DNA of 53,473 bases from Pseudobdellovibrio sp. (GCA_023701385.1 JAMPXC010000020.1:1-53473), one strand, 5' to 3'. Shown: positions 43,694 through 53,253, numbered from the stretch's first letter. Notes: a model not told the origin generated them from the letters alone. Made by a program: numbers and translations.

Positions 43694-44140
43694 TTAGTTC
43701 AGTTTTGATTTAATCACTTCGCTAATTGTTTTACCGTCAGCAGAACCAGCTGTTTTAGCTTGAACGGCTTTCATTACAGTGCCCATATCTTTGATTGATG
43801 AAGCGCCTGTTTCTTTAATAACGTCAGCAACAACTTGTTCAATTTGTTCACGTGACATTTGTGCCGGTAAGTAAACTTCCATCACTTTTAATTCAGCTGT
43901 TTCTTGGTCAACTAAATCAGTGCGACCTGCATTGGTGAATTGGTCGATAGATTCTTTACGTTGTTTAACTAATTTTTTTAGAACGGCCATAACGTCGTCA
44001 GCTGTTAATGGATTCGGACGTGAATCGATTTCTTTTTGTTTGATAGCTGCGTGTAAAAAACGAAGTGTGTTTAACTTTACTGAATCTTTGGCAATCATTG
44101 CGGCTTTGATATCAGCCATTAATTGGTCTTTAAGTTCCAT
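43694..44140 (-). CDS. yqeY: GatB/YqeY-domain protein
   Basis: This 148-residue protein matches the stand-alone YqeY family, related to the tRNA-binding tail domain of GatB. Signatures are LRFLHAAIKQKEID, VLKKLVKQRKESIDQF, and MGTVMKAVQAKTAGSADGK. The family may interact with tRNA, but its role is not settled. It often lies between rpsU and dnaG, as here. GGAG is the ribosome site, just after the internal terminator. It is probably co-transcribed with dnaG and rpoD. Confidence 0.95.
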   Translation of the reverse strand: MELKDQLMADIKAAMIAKDSVKLNTLRFLHAAIKQKEIDSRPNPLTADDVMAVLKKLVKQRKESIDQFTNAGRTDLVDQETAELKVMEVYLPAQMSREQIEQVVADVIKETGASSIKDMGTVMKAVQAKTAGSADGKTISEVIKSKLN

Positions 44141-44156
44141 GAGCAGGCTCCTTTTT

Positions 44157-44200
44157 TAAAAATAAAAAGAGCTCTTAAGAAATAAATCCCTAAGAGCTCT
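44157..44200 (-). terminator. Internal terminator/attenuator between rpsU and yqeY-dnaG-rpoD
   Basis: A perfect 10-base-pair stem (44168-44177 with 44191-44200) has a 13-base loop. On the minus strand it is followed by TTTTTATTTTT (44167-44157). It lies just after rpsU, in the place where the E. coli operon has its partial terminator. Confidence 0.8.
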
Positions 44201-44224
44201 ATAAGCTGTAAATTAATTTACAAA

Positions 44225-44431
44225 CTAGTCGCGGTCTCTGAAACCACCACGAGTTTTTTTCGTAGCGCGTTTGCGAGCAGCGATAGATTTTTTCTTAGCA
44301 GATACGCTTGGTTTTTCGAAGTGTTCGCGTTTTTTAACTTCTGAAAGGATACCAGCTTTCTCACAAGACTTTTTGAACTTTCTGAATGCTGATTCGAAAG
44401 ATTCGCCGTCTCTGATTTTAACTAATGCCAT
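44225..44431 (-). CDS. rpsU: 30S ribosomal protein S21
   Basis: This 68-residue protein matches S21: it starts [19 protein letters not shown], continues with [12 protein letters not shown] and KREHFEKPS, and ends in a basic tail rich in Lys and Arg. S21 helps the 30S subunit bind mRNA at initiation. The frame is open up to 44545, but the start at 44431 fits the family and has GGAAGGCGGG upstream. First gene of the macromolecular-synthesis operon. Confidence 0.97.
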   Translation of the reverse strand: MALVKIRDGESFESAFRKFKKSCEKAGILSEVKKREHFEKPSVSAKKKSIAARKRATKKTRGGFRDRD

Positions 44432-44544
44432 AATTGAATTCACCCGCCTTCCGGAATAGATTTTTTGAATTTCTTCAAAATGAATAGAAAGTATTAACAA
44501 CCGAGGACTGTATTTACACTTAATGACTGACCGCAGCAAGACCA

Positions 44545-44573
44545 TTTAGTTAAATATTTCAAGCTTTTATACT
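44545..44573 (+). promoter_or_regulatory. Possible promoter of tadA
   Basis: TTTAGT (44545-44550) and TATACT (44568-44573) are 17 bases apart. The -10 element is good and the -35 weak. Transcription would begin about 10 bases before the tadA ATG, leaving almost no leader; no ribosome site is visible there. Confidence 0.4.
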
Positions 44574-44589
44574 AAGACTGAGCCAGTAA

Positions 44590-45066
44590 ATGGATCAATT
44601 CACCGAACAAGACCTTAAATTCATGCAATTAGCCTTCAAATTGGCCAAAAACGCCCAATTAAAAGGCGAAGTGCCGATCGGCGCCGTAGTGGTCGATGCC
44701 GAAGGCAAGGTCATCGGAAAATCCGGAAACAAGCGCGAACAACTAAATACTGTTTTAGGCCACGCCGAACTAGTAGCTCTTCACAGAGCCTGCAAAACCA
44801 AAAACTCATGGCGCTTAATCGACTGCACTCTATATGTAACTCTTGAACCCTGCTACATGTGCGCCGGCGCCTTAGTGCAATCACGAATCAAACGCGTCGT
44901 GTTTGCAACTCACGACCCAAAAGCCGGAGCCATGGGCTCCTTAGAAGATTTATCAAAACACACCAAACTAAATCACCGATTCACAGCCGAACACGGATTA
45001 ATGCAACACGAGTGCAGCACATTACTTAAAGACTTCTTCAAACAAAAACGCACAGAAAAAAAATAG
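44590..45066 (+). CDS. tadA: tRNA-specific adenosine deaminase TadA
   Basis: This 158-residue protein is the usual length for TadA. It converts the wobble adenosine of tRNA-Arg(ACG) to inosine. The zinc-dependent deaminase site is complete: HAE with His58 and catalytic Glu60, and PCYMC with Cys88 and Cys91. MGSL near the end is also typical. Divergent from rpsU and convergent with the M48 lipoprotein gene, three bases apart. No Shine-Dalgarno is seen, so translation may be leaderless-like. Confidence 0.96.
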   Translation: MDQFTEQDLKFMQLAFKLAKNAQLKGEVPIGAVVVDAEGKVIGKSGNKREQLNTVLGHAELVALHRACKTKNSWRLIDCTLYVTLEPCYMCAGALVQSRIKRVVFATHDPKAGAMGSLEDLSKHTKLNHRFTAEHGLMQHECSTLLKDFFKQKRTEKK

Positions 45067-45069
45067 ACG

Positions 45070-45888
45070 CTACTTAATCGTAGCACCTAAGCCAAATTTT
45101 TGCGGAGCCGCTTGATAACGAGCTTGTGCCGCTGGTAACCAAGAAGTTAAATTTCCGCGACGGCGTTCGTCCGATGGATGTGTTGATAAAAGTTCCGGTG
45201 GCTTTCCGCCACCTGCTGCCCCCATGCGCTCCCATAATTTAATAGATTCACTCGGCTCGTAACCCGCATCAGCCATATAGATTTGACCTTCTTTATCGGC
45301 TGAAGATTCATCTTCACGCGAAAATTTCATATCAAAGAAAGCCACCGCAAATCCACCAGCAATCCCACCGAGTTGCGCTAACTTTTTACAATTGTCTGTT
45401 TTACAGAGAAGCTCACCACCAACTGTTGAGGCAATAGCTATACCCAAACCCCATAGATTATTCTGTTTGGCACGCGCATAGTGAGCCATACCATGCCTTA
45501 ATGTTGCATGCGCTACTTCGTGCCCCATAACCGCAGCTAAGGCAGCTTCAGTTTTAACAACTGGTAAAATTCCCGTATAAACGGCCATCTTACCACCTGG
45601 CATACACCAAGCGTTTACCTGCGGATCATCAATCAAGATAACTTCCCAGTTGTAGGGTTTACCTGAAGCTAAAGCGATACGTTTAGCCACGCGGTTAACC
45701 ATCGCGGTCCATTCTTGGTTGGTTGAGATTTTAGATTTAGCTTTAACTTCGGCGTAAGCTTTAGCAGCTTCAACGTTGATTTCGTCTTCGCTAATACCTG
45801 CAGATTCAGGATTCGTTTTGCAACTTACGATTAAAAATGAAAAGGCGATAAGAAGTAGTTTTGTAGTTATTTGTTTAGTATTTTTCAT
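45070..45888 (-). CDS. M48-family metallopeptidase lipoprotein
   Basis: This 272-residue protein has a signal peptide with lipobox IVSC; Cys23 would be lipidated. The zinc site is HEVAH (His123, Glu124, His127), and the third ligand Glu194 lies in ESSADKEG. A hydrophobic loop (about 145-185) lies between them. It resembles LoiP/BepA-type periplasmic proteases of outer-membrane quality control, but lacks TPR repeats, so it is closer to LoiP. Confidence 0.92.
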   Translation of the reverse strand: MKNTKQITTKLLLIAFSFLIVSCKTNPESAGISEDEINVEAAKAYAEVKAKSKISTNQEWTAMVNRVAKRIALASGKPYNWEVILIDDPQVNAWCMPGGKMAVYTGILPVVKTEAALAAVMGHEVAHATLRHGMAHYARAKQNNLWGLGIAIASTVGGELLCKTDNCKKLAQLGGIAGGFAVAFFDMKFSREDESSADKEGQIYMADAGYEPSESIKLWERMGAAGGGKPPELLSTHPSDERRRGNLTSWLPAAQARYQAAPQKFGLGATIK

Positions 45889-45964
45889 TGCTACAATACT
45901 AACTAAATTTGCGCTACGAGATCAACCCTGATTGACCCGTAGCAAATAGCCCCAGGTTATGAGG

Positions 45965-46672
45965 CTACATTTTATAATCTAATCGGTAACCGAAACTTGG
46001 TACTGCTGTGATAATGCCCTGAAATCCTTCAATTTTCTTTTTCAGGTAGTTGATTTGTGAATCCACGTTTCTTGGAGTCACTTCGAAATGCCCCCACACT
46101 TCTTCCATAAAAGTGCTGCGGGATACCAGATGGTTCTGGTTTTCAATCAACAGCTTTAAAATTTCAAACTGTTTTGGAGTTAACGTGATTTCACGTTCAT
46201 TCACATACACTAAACGTGAATTCAGATTCATTTTTAAGTTACCCACAGCCAGTGTCGATGCATTTACATTAGCAATCACTGCATTGTTATCAATCGGCGG
46301 TTTAACTGTGTAACCTTGAATTCTTTTTTTAAGTCTTAAAATTAACTCTTTAGGGTGAAAAGGCTTAGCAATAAAGTCATCGCCGCCTAATTCTAAAGTT
46401 TCTACACGCTCATCTTCCGTCGCTACACCCGACATAAAAATAATTGGGATATCTTTAGTTGCTGGGTTTTCTTTTAACGATTTACAAAGCTCTGCACCGT
46501 TCACACGCGGCATTTGGTAATCCATTAAGACGATGTTTGGTTTAAACTCTAAAATAAGGTCTAACGCTGAGTGCGACTCAGAAGTTGCTTTACACTCAAA
46601 ATAAGGACTAAGGATTTCTGAGATCACTGAGCAGCTATCCACCAGATCATCTATGATGACGACTTTATTCAT
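45965..46672 (-). CDS. OmpR/PhoB-family response regulator
   Basis: This 235-residue protein has a receiver domain with DD at 8-9, phosphoacceptor Asp51 (LMDYQMP), a Ser in MSGVA and Lys in IAKPFHP. The C-terminal winged helix (about 140-235) has LTPKQFEILKLLIENQ and VDSQINYLKKKI. No kinase gene is adjacent, so it is an orphan. The start lies three bases after the stop of the SUI1-like gene, which implies co-translation. Confidence 0.93.
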   Translation of the reverse strand: MNKVVIIDDLVDSCSVISEILSPYFECKATSESHSALDLILEFKPNIVLMDYQMPRVNGAELCKSLKENPATKDIPIIFMSGVATEDERVETLELGGDDFIAKPFHPKELILRLKKRIQGYTVKPPIDNNAVIANVNASTLAVGNLKMNLNSRLVYVNEREITLTPKQFEILKLLIENQNHLVSRSTFMEEVWGHFEVTPRNVDSQINYLKKKIEGFQGIITAVPSFGYRLDYKM

Positions 46673-46675
46673 TTA

Positions 46676-47041
46676 CTAGGCCCCTTTATACTTCATGGTT
46701 TTAACATCCAATATCTTTTTTATCGCATCCCGCTTATCACCCTGAATTTCAATGCAGCCCCTATTTCCTTCGATGAAATAACTTCCACCAACGCCGCACT
46801 TCGCTTTCAATTCTTTGGTTAAATCTTTGAGGAAAGGATCGTAGGCCGGTAATTGATCTAAGACAGTCACCGTCTTGCCACCGCGGCCATTCTTCTCGAT
46901 GCGAAAAACGACCACAAATTTTTTATCAGCAACTAGGGCTTTTTGTTCGGTCTCGAAAGCTTGTCTTTCGTGTTCACCAGACATTTTCGCCTGATCCTTC
47001 GGATCATCGCTGTAGACTAAGACGCGGTTTTTATTATCCAG
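46676..47041 (-). CDS. YciH/SUI1-family translation initiation factor, probable CTG start
   Basis: This protein has about 121 residues from CTG 47041. The C-terminal part is the SUI1/eIF1-like domain (FRIEKNGRGGKTVTVLDQL, KCGVGGSYFIEGNRGCIEIQGDKRD with insertions). Starting at the first ATG (46984) would give 102 residues and lose KNRVLVYSDDPKDQAK, which aligns with the E. coli YciH N-terminus (NSRLVYST). No ATG, GTG or TTG lies between that region and the upstream stop. CTG at 47041 has GAGGAA seven bases upstream and aligns exactly with the E. coli first residue. The role is in start-codon fidelity (family knowledge). Confidence 0.8.
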   Translation of the reverse strand: MDNKNRVLVYSDDPKDQAKMSGEHERQAFETEQKALVADKKFVVVFRIEKNGRGGKTVTVLDQLPAYDPFLKDLTKELKAKCGVGGSYFIEGNRGCIEIQGDKRDAIKKILDVKTMKYKGA

Positions 47042-47176
47042 ATTACGTTCCTCACACTCCGCACAACGAACCCTCGCTCGTTAAGATTAATATTACACTA
47101 TTTCGTCAAATAGCTATGCGAAAAAATGAGAAATCTGCTAATCCGAATATAGTTGAAGCGATAATGTTAAGGTTTC

Positions 47177-48703
47177 TTAACTTCCCGATTCTTTATGAGA
47201 CGGCTCAGCTTGAGAATTCGTTTTTTCCGATAAGCTGTGTTTTGTATATTCTTTACCGTCGAATCTGAAAAGCTGCGGCTCGTTATCCATAACTGTAATT
47301 ATATTTACCGGACGCTTCCACAGTTTATTTAAGTTTTTCATTGTGGCATCCATATAATTAGGCTGTAGATCTAAACCTTCATGAACATGTCTTAATAAAA
47401 GTTCTCCACGATTTTCGAAGTTGGCGTTCTCGATTTTAATGATCGGTTGGCCAAAATTAGCTAATTGGAACAGGAGCTGCGCTTTAATTGCTTTAAAGTC
47501 GCGCGTATCGACTTCAAATTTGCCGGTTTCTTTATTCATTTTATAAACAAACATCTTATTACGAACGCAGAAGTCCTCTGTTAAAAACTCGTCAATAAAT
47601 GTTACGTCATTATAAAGCTTACGAACCTCAAAGATCTTCTCACGCCCTAAATTGAGCTTACGGTCCCAATTTTTTCGTTCTTTAACATCGTCGCACTCAT
47701 CCCACTCGCGGCCAAATTTTCCTTTATTCCATCTTTCTTCGATGTCTCTCATCAACTCGATGCCCACTTTATAGGGGTTATACCCCCCCATTTTCATAAA
47801 CATAGTGCCAGCATGGTGGTCGGCAAAGTCGATGATTTCGGAGTCATTAAGAATATATTTAGTCATAATGTGCGAATGCCAATATGAAGCCCAGCCTTCG
47901 TTCATTGTTTTGGTCATGCCTTGCGGGGCAAAATAGTAGGCTTCATCTTTAACGATCGATAAAACATCTTGCTGCCACTCTTCTAACGGAGCGTAGTGAA
48001 TTAAAAATGTTAAGATATCGCGAACCGGGTCAGCCGGGAACTGCGCTTTGTCTTGCAGTTTTTGCATTTGGTCTTTTTTAAACTCTGCAACCACATCTGG
48101 CGGGTTGATGTAGTTTTTCATGTAAGACTTTTCCACCTGGAACACGAAATCAGCTTCACGCACCTGAGGTTTTTTCTCAGTAAACTGAGTTGGCCCATTT
48201 AAAATTGAATATCGATCAATTAAATTCTCTAAACTTAAACAAGTATCAATAAAACGTTCAACTTCTTCATAGCCATAACGATCAATATAACGGCGAATGC
48301 GGGTCGCATGGTTCGCCATTTGATCCATCATTTTACGATTGGTTTTTGAAAACCAGATATTGTTCTTAAAAAAGTCACAGTGACCGTACACGTGGGCCAT
48401 CACCAGTTTTTGATCCATCATGGAATTGCCTTCCATCAGGTACGCATAACAAGGGTCAGTGTTAATCACCATTTCGTAGATTTTTGATAAACCATATTCG
48501 TACGATTTTGAAAGTTGCTCGTACTCCATACCGAATTTCCAGTGTGGATAACGTACGGGAAAACCGCCGTAGCTGGCGAATTGGCTGATTTGATCGTAGC
48601 TAATCAGTTCGAAAATAGTTTCAAAACAATCAAGGCCGACGTTTTTAGCGACTTGGCAGATCTTTTTTCTTTCTGTTTCAAGTTCTAGAGTTAAATTTGC
48701 CAT
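47177..48703 (-). CDS. spoVR: SpoVR-family protein
   Basis: This 508-residue protein is the full length for SpoVR/YcgB. Family signatures include HVYGHCDFFKNN, MNEGWASYWH and YNPYKVGIELMRDIEERW. The biochemical role is unknown. In Bacillus the homologue acts in spore cortex formation. In Gram-negatives it goes with PrkA and YeaH in stress and stationary-phase responses. It is 17 bases after yhbH, with GGAGG before the ATG. Confidence 0.95.
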   Translation of the reverse strand: MANLTLELETERKKICQVAKNVGLDCFETIFELISYDQISQFASYGGFPVRYPHWKFGMEYEQLSKSYEYGLSKIYEMVINTDPCYAYLMEGNSMMDQKLVMAHVYGHCDFFKNNIWFSKTNRKMMDQMANHATRIRRYIDRYGYEEVERFIDTCLSLENLIDRYSILNGPTQFTEKKPQVREADFVFQVEKSYMKNYINPPDVVAEFKKDQMQKLQDKAQFPADPVRDILTFLIHYAPLEEWQQDVLSIVKDEAYYFAPQGMTKTMNEGWASYWHSHIMTKYILNDSEIIDFADHHAGTMFMKMGGYNPYKVGIELMRDIEERWNKGKFGREWDECDDVKERKNWDRKLNLGREKIFEVRKLYNDVTFIDEFLTEDFCVRNKMFVYKMNKETGKFEVDTRDFKAIKAQLLFQLANFGQPIIKIENANFENRGELLLRHVHEGLDLQPNYMDATMKNLNKLWKRPVNIITVMDNEPQLFRFDGKEYTKHSLSEKTNSQAEPSHKESGS

Positions 48704-48720
48704 CGGTGGCCTCCAAAGAG

Positions 48721-49830
48721 CTACTTGCCCTTGCCTAAGAAATCTTTGATAGAGTCTAAAATTTTATCACGCGATTCAATTTGGCTTAACGTCACTTGCT
48801 CGTCTTCACCGAATTCTTTTTGCAGGTCTTTTAAGAACTGCCCTGAACCGTATTTACTTTCAACCTGACCGTATGAAAATACATTCACGCGCGGTAAAAA
48901 GTATTCTTTGATCAACTGAATACATAATCTTGTATCTTCACCTGACCAGTTATCGCCGTCTGAAAAGTGAAACGGATAAATATTCCATTCGTCAGCTGGA
49001 TATTCGGCATCAATAATTTGCTGACACATTTTATAGGCCGAGCTGATTAACGTACCGCCGGATTCAGAAGTTTTAAAGAAAGTATCTTCATCCACTTCTT
49101 TCGCGGCTGCATCGTGGATGATGAACCTAGTATCTAAGCCTTTGTAGTGCTTCTTTAACCATGTGTTGATCCAAAAAGATTCTAAACGCACGATCTCTTT
49201 TTGTTCCTCACCCATCGAACCCGACACGTCCATCATGTAAATTACGACGGCTTTAGTGTGCGGTTTTTGCGTTTTTTTAATCGTGCGGTACTGGTAATCT
49301 GAACGAATCGGCACAATCACTGGGTCATTTGGATTATACGTTCCCGAAGAAATGTAACGGGCTAAAGCTTTTTTATAAGTTTGTTTAAATTTGCGAAGTC
49401 CTTCTGGTCCAACCGGTGCAATACCTGAGTAACGAGTTTTCTCCGTCACTAAGTTCGCAGTGCCTTTAGGTAAAATACGTGGCAGTTGTAATTTTTCACC
49501 AAGAATTTCAGCTAACTCTTCTAAACTAATTTCGACCTCAAGCATATGCTCGCCAGGATTTTCGCCCGCTTCGCCTTTGCCAGAGCCCTGTTCGCCTTGG
49601 CCTTGTGATTGTTGCGGATCTCCGTCGCCTTCACCTTGGCCGACACCTTGTTGATCTTGCTTAGGACCGTAACGAAACGTAGGGATATCAATACGCGGAA
49701 GCGGAATTTTTACGAACTCATCTTCGCGTTTGCCGATCAGTTCCCCATTCGTGACATATTTCTTAAAATCGTCACGGACCTTCCCCTTAATAATATTTTT
49801 AAATCGGTTTTGGTCCTCGCGTATCGGCAT
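48721..49830 (-). CDS. yhbH: YhbH/YeaH-family protein (DUF444, VWA-like)
   Basis: This 369-residue protein has an N-terminal basic part, a Gly/Gln-rich low-complexity linker (about 57-95), and a von Willebrand A-like domain with the metal-site motif DVSGSMG (201-207). Its partner is the PrkA kinase. The order prkA-yhbH-spoVR is conserved across many bacteria. It is 11 bases after prkA, so the three form an operon. Confidence 0.95.
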   Translation of the reverse strand: MPIREDQNRFKNIIKGKVRDDFKKYVTNGELIGKREDEFVKIPLPRIDIPTFRYGPKQDQQGVGQGEGDGDPQQSQGQGEQGSGKGEAGENPGEHMLEVEISLEELAEILGEKLQLPRILPKGTANLVTEKTRYSGIAPVGPEGLRKFKQTYKKALARYISSGTYNPNDPVIVPIRSDYQYRTIKKTQKPHTKAVVIYMMDVSGSMGEEQKEIVRLESFWINTWLKKHYKGLDTRFIIHDAAAKEVDEDTFFKTSESGGTLISSAYKMCQQIIDAEYPADEWNIYPFHFSDGDNWSGEDTRLCIQLIKEYFLPRVNVFSYGQVESKYGSGQFLKDLQKEFGEDEQVTLSQIESRDKILDSIKDFLGKGK

Positions 49831-49841
49831 AGGGCAATCCT

Positions 49842-51920
49842 CTACTGTTTCTTCACATCTCCGCGGGCGAAGATGCTAGCTACGTAATGTAACACGTCGG
49901 TTGCAGAAATTTCGTCGTAACCGAAGTCTTTGATAAGACGTGATTTAACGATTTCAATTTTCTCTTGTGTATCTTTATCAGTAACTGAGCTAACTAACGA
50001 CGTTAACTTGATACTGTCTTTTTGATCTTCGAAAAGCTTTAATTCTAAAGCTTTATGAAGACGCTCGTTCATTTTATAGTTAAATTTCTTACCATCCAGC
50101 GATAAAGCTCCGATATAGTTCATAATCTCTCTACGGAAGTCGTCTTTGCGTGATTCAGGAATTTCGATTTTTTCCTCAATCGCGCGCATTAAACGCTCAT
50201 CTGGATCGTCATCCTGTCCCGTAAACTGATTACGAACTTTTTCTTTTTGTGTGTAAGCTTTAACATTATCGATGTAATTTCCGCATAAACGCTGTAACGC
50301 ACCTTCATCGGCACTGATCGCACGCTGAACTTCACCTTTAATGATTTCTTCGTACTCTTGTTTAACCACGCTTAATAATTCGCGGTACTCTTGTTTGCGC
50401 TCTTCATCTGAAATTAACGAGTGGTGTTTTAAACCACTTTCTAATTCATTCATCACCATGAACGGGTTCACCGAACCTTTATTCATCTGCTGGGCCATAA
50501 CAAGCGCGTTTGATAATTTATCTTGGATATAACGAGGCGAAATACCGTCTAAACCTTCGCGAAGAGTTTCTTTACGTAATTCTTTAACGTTATCTTCTGT
50601 GTAATTCGCTAATGTTTTACCGTTATATAGTTTTAGTTTTTGTAAACGTGTAAGGTTTGCTTTTTTAGGTTTTTCTAAACGAGTTAGAATCGCCCACATC
50701 GCTGCCATCTCAATCGTATGCGGCGCAATTGAAATTCCACGTAATTTTTGTGAGTTAAAATCTTTTTTATAGATATTCACTTCTTGTTTTAAGCGTGTGA
50801 TGTACGGAATATCCACTTTCACCGTACGATCGCGTAAGGCTTCCATGAATTCATTATCTTGTAATCTTCTGTACTCAGGCTCATTCGTGTGACCAATAAT
50901 CACTTCATCAATGTATGTTTGCGCGAATTTTTTAGGTTTAATTCTGTGTTCTTGCGAAGCGCCTAATAAATCGTATAAGAAAGCCACATCAAGTTTTAAA
51001 ACCTCAACGAATTCAATCATCCCGCGATTAGCCACGTTGAATTCACCATCGAAGTTAAACGCACGAGGGTCTGAATCAGAACCGTATTCAGCGATCTTAC
51101 GGTAATTGATATCACCCGTTAACTCTGTTGAATCCTGATTTTTTTCATCTTTCGGTTGGAAAGTACCAATACCCACGCGGTCAGCTTCAGAGATAAACAT
51201 ACGTTTTACACGCACGTGATTTAATACTTTCATTAAATCACCCTCGTAGTAATCCATTAAACCTTTAAAAATAAAACGTGAAGGCGGGCATAATTCACCA
51301 GAAATTTTCACGCGGTAGTCGCCATCCTGCGAACGGTTGATTTCATCTGCCACCACTTGGCGCATCTCATCCGGAATTAACCATAAAGGCTCTTCATTCA
51401 TTGGCGTGTGATAAACTTTCACATCCTTACCTAATAAATGTTGGATTTTTGAATCTTCAATAACCCATTCAAAAGTAAATAGCGCGCCCTGATCCGTTCT
51501 AGAATAATCTTCTAAACCTTTTTTTAAGATACGGCAGATTGAAGATTTTGCCGAACCTACGGGGCCGTGAAGTAAAATCACACGTTTTTCAGTTCCGTAC
51601 CCTAAAGACGCCGCCTTTAAGATATTTACGAATTTCATTAATTGAACATCTAAACCGAAGATCGCATCTTTACCATTATTTTGTTTATCATCGAAAAACT
51701 TATAACGAATAACATGCTTTTTAAAATCAACATACTCTTCCGTACCAGATTCCATGATCATGTCATACATACGCTGGTAAGAATTTCTAGCTAACTTAGG
51801 ATTCTTCTTCACTAGCTCCAGATACTCATTGAAAGTACCTGTCCAATGCATAGCTGTTTTCTTGTTGCTGCCCTGTTGGTGCTTTTCAACGATAGAGCGA
51901 AGATTGATAGAAGACGACAT
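49842..51920 (-). CDS. prkA: Serine protein kinase PrkA
   Basis: This 692-residue protein has a AAA+ core with Walker A GPVGSAKS (119-126), an [11 protein letters not shown] context, and a long helical C-terminal kinase-like part. E. coli YeaG and Bacillus PrkA are involved in nitrogen starvation or sporulation; Lon-type protease activity has also been proposed for the family. ATG 51920 follows GGAGGAGA, so it is preferred over the ATG at 51947. First gene of prkA-yhbH-spoVR. Confidence 0.95.
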   Translation of the reverse strand: MSSSINLRSIVEKHQQGSNKKTAMHWTGTFNEYLELVKKNPKLARNSYQRMYDMIMESGTEEYVDFKKHVIRYKFFDDKQNNGKDAIFGLDVQLMKFVNILKAASLGYGTEKRVILLHGPVGSAKSSICRILKKGLEDYSRTDQGALFTFEWVIEDSKIQHLLGKDVKVYHTPMNEEPLWLIPDEMRQVVADEINRSQDGDYRVKISGELCPPSRFIFKGLMDYYEGDLMKVLNHVRVKRMFISEADRVGIGTFQPKDEKNQDSTELTGDINYRKIAEYGSDSDPRAFNFDGEFNVANRGMIEFVEVLKLDVAFLYDLLGASQEHRIKPKKFAQTYIDEVIIGHTNEPEYRRLQDNEFMEALRDRTVKVDIPYITRLKQEVNIYKKDFNSQKLRGISIAPHTIEMAAMWAILTRLEKPKKANLTRLQKLKLYNGKTLANYTEDNVKELRKETLREGLDGISPRYIQDKLSNALVMAQQMNKGSVNPFMVMNELESGLKHHSLISDEERKQEYRELLSVVKQEYEEIIKGEVQRAISADEGALQRLCGNYIDNVKAYTQKEKVRNQFTGQDDDPDERLMRAIEEKIEIPESRKDDFRREIMNYIGALSLDGKKFNYKMNERLHKALELKLFEDQKDSIKLTSLVSSVTDKDTQEKIEIVKSRLIKDFGYDEISATDVLHYVASIFARGDVKKQ

Positions 51921-52013
51921 AGTGATTCTCCTCCATAAGTGCCCCAATTTGAGAAAAAGTGAGGGCTTCTTACTTAGATTATGCCTCTTGTTATTTCGGT
52001 TAGCGAAGTAAAA

Positions 52014-52667
52014 TTATTTTATAGTGATTAGACGATATTCTTCTGGCTTATTCAGGACAAAGGTCTCGTTATAAGACTTATTATGTTTCCTAATAGCTTT
52101 ATACAACCAAACGAACTTTAAATTTGCATTTTCGATGGTGATCTTCTTTAAACCGCTATTTGGTGTTTCACCCATTTGTTGAACGATCACCGTCACCCCT
52201 TGGGTAGCCCCACTCCCCTGACAAGTGTTCGTACGTAAAACCGCATCACTGCAGGTAAACCCAAAAGCGCGAAGATCACGGTCAAACACCACAGCCCAGA
52301 TTAATTTCGGGTCTAAATCCTGACGAAAAAGCGGTTTCATCGTGCGCGCTGCAAACGGGCCTTCAACAAACGCTTTTTGCGGATGAAGGGCATAAGATAC
52401 TTTTTGTGAATTCATCACTAAACTGCCAAGACGGTAACCTAATAAAGCTGTGACTTCCATGCGGATCACATCATTTTGCAGGTAAAACAAATCAATTGAA
52501 GCTGAGTTTGAAGAGTTTTTCGTTTTATCTTCGATTAAAGCCTTACTTTCAACATACTGAATATCACCGGCTTGTGACTTTTCTTGCGTTCCCGCACAAC
52601 CAGCCATAAAAAACGCGCCAAGACCCACGAACACTAAAACAAGATTTGTGAATGAATATTTTTGCAT
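52014..52667 (-). CDS. Lipoprotein of unknown function
   Basis: This 217-residue protein has a signal peptide with lipobox MAGC, giving lipidated Cys24. The mature protein (about 25-217) is mostly beta-like, with segments such as VIRMEVTALLGYRLGSLVMN and KITIENANLKFVWLYK. The pattern is reminiscent of LolB- or LolA-like lipoprotein carriers, but this is weak. Two Cys (in FTCSDA and NTCQGS) may pair. Divergent from the membrane protein at 52684, 16 bases apart. Confidence 0.75.
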   Translation of the reverse strand: MQKYSFTNLVLVFVGLGAFFMAGCAGTQEKSQAGDIQYVESKALIEDKTKNSSNSASIDLFYLQNDVIRMEVTALLGYRLGSLVMNSQKVSYALHPQKAFVEGPFAARTMKPLFRQDLDPKLIWAVVFDRDLRAFGFTCSDAVLRTNTCQGSGATQGVTVIVQQMGETPNSGLKKITIENANLKFVWLYKAIRKHNKSYNETFVLNKPEEYRLITIK

Positions 52668-52683
52668 ATAGTATTTAGTGTAA

Positions 52684-53253
52684 ATGAGAGAATTAAAAAT
52701 AAAACATTATTCTTTATTTGCCGCAAGTTTTCTTGTTCTGTGGTTTACCGATATCCCCGGAGGCTCGATTTTATTGCTTTTGTTATGGCAACAGATGGCC
52801 CTGTATTTATGGCAAACAGAGTTTAGCAAAAAATCACAAATTAACTGTTTAGCTCACTCACTGACACTGCTTCCGATGTTTTTCTTTTTAGGCGCCGTTT
52901 CTTCGTTTACACATATCTATTTGAAAGAATTAAATTGGACCCTATTACTCTTTGCAGGTCTCGTAAGCTTTATCATGTCGTATTTAGTTCTGGTATTTGG
53001 AATATCTTTTTTCTTAGATTACAGAAAAGATGTAGATCTTATGAGTGTGTATGTTGAAAATATTCAACAAATCAAAAATCGTAAATTTTATTTTTTGAAG
53101 TTAGCTGTATTTTTCTTACTCACCACATTAGCGCTGCAACTTTTCAGCATAGATTACGCGATCGTTGCAGCCTATGTGTTATGTCATATCACGGGTAAAA
53201 AGTATCAGACGAAGCTGGGCTACGTTGAGAATCAGTCTTCTCAAGCGAAGTAA
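52684..53253 (+). CDS. Integral membrane protein of unknown function
   Basis: This 189-residue protein has about five hydrophobic segments (near 12-40, 58-75, 86-110, 140-160, 160-175) and a short polar C-terminus. I recognise no family. It begins only 16 bases from the divergent lipoprotein gene, so promoters must overlap the genes or be very compact. The last 65 bases overlap the convergent TPR gene. Confidence 0.7.
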   Translation: MRELKIKHYSLFAASFLVLWFTDIPGGSILLLLLWQQMALYLWQTEFSKKSQINCLAHSLTLLPMFFFLGAVSSFTHIYLKELNWTLLLFAGLVSFIMSYLVLVFGISFFLDYRKDVDLMSVYVENIQQIKNRKFYFLKLAVFFLLTTLALQLFSIDYAIVAAYVLCHITGKKYQTKLGYVENQSSQAK

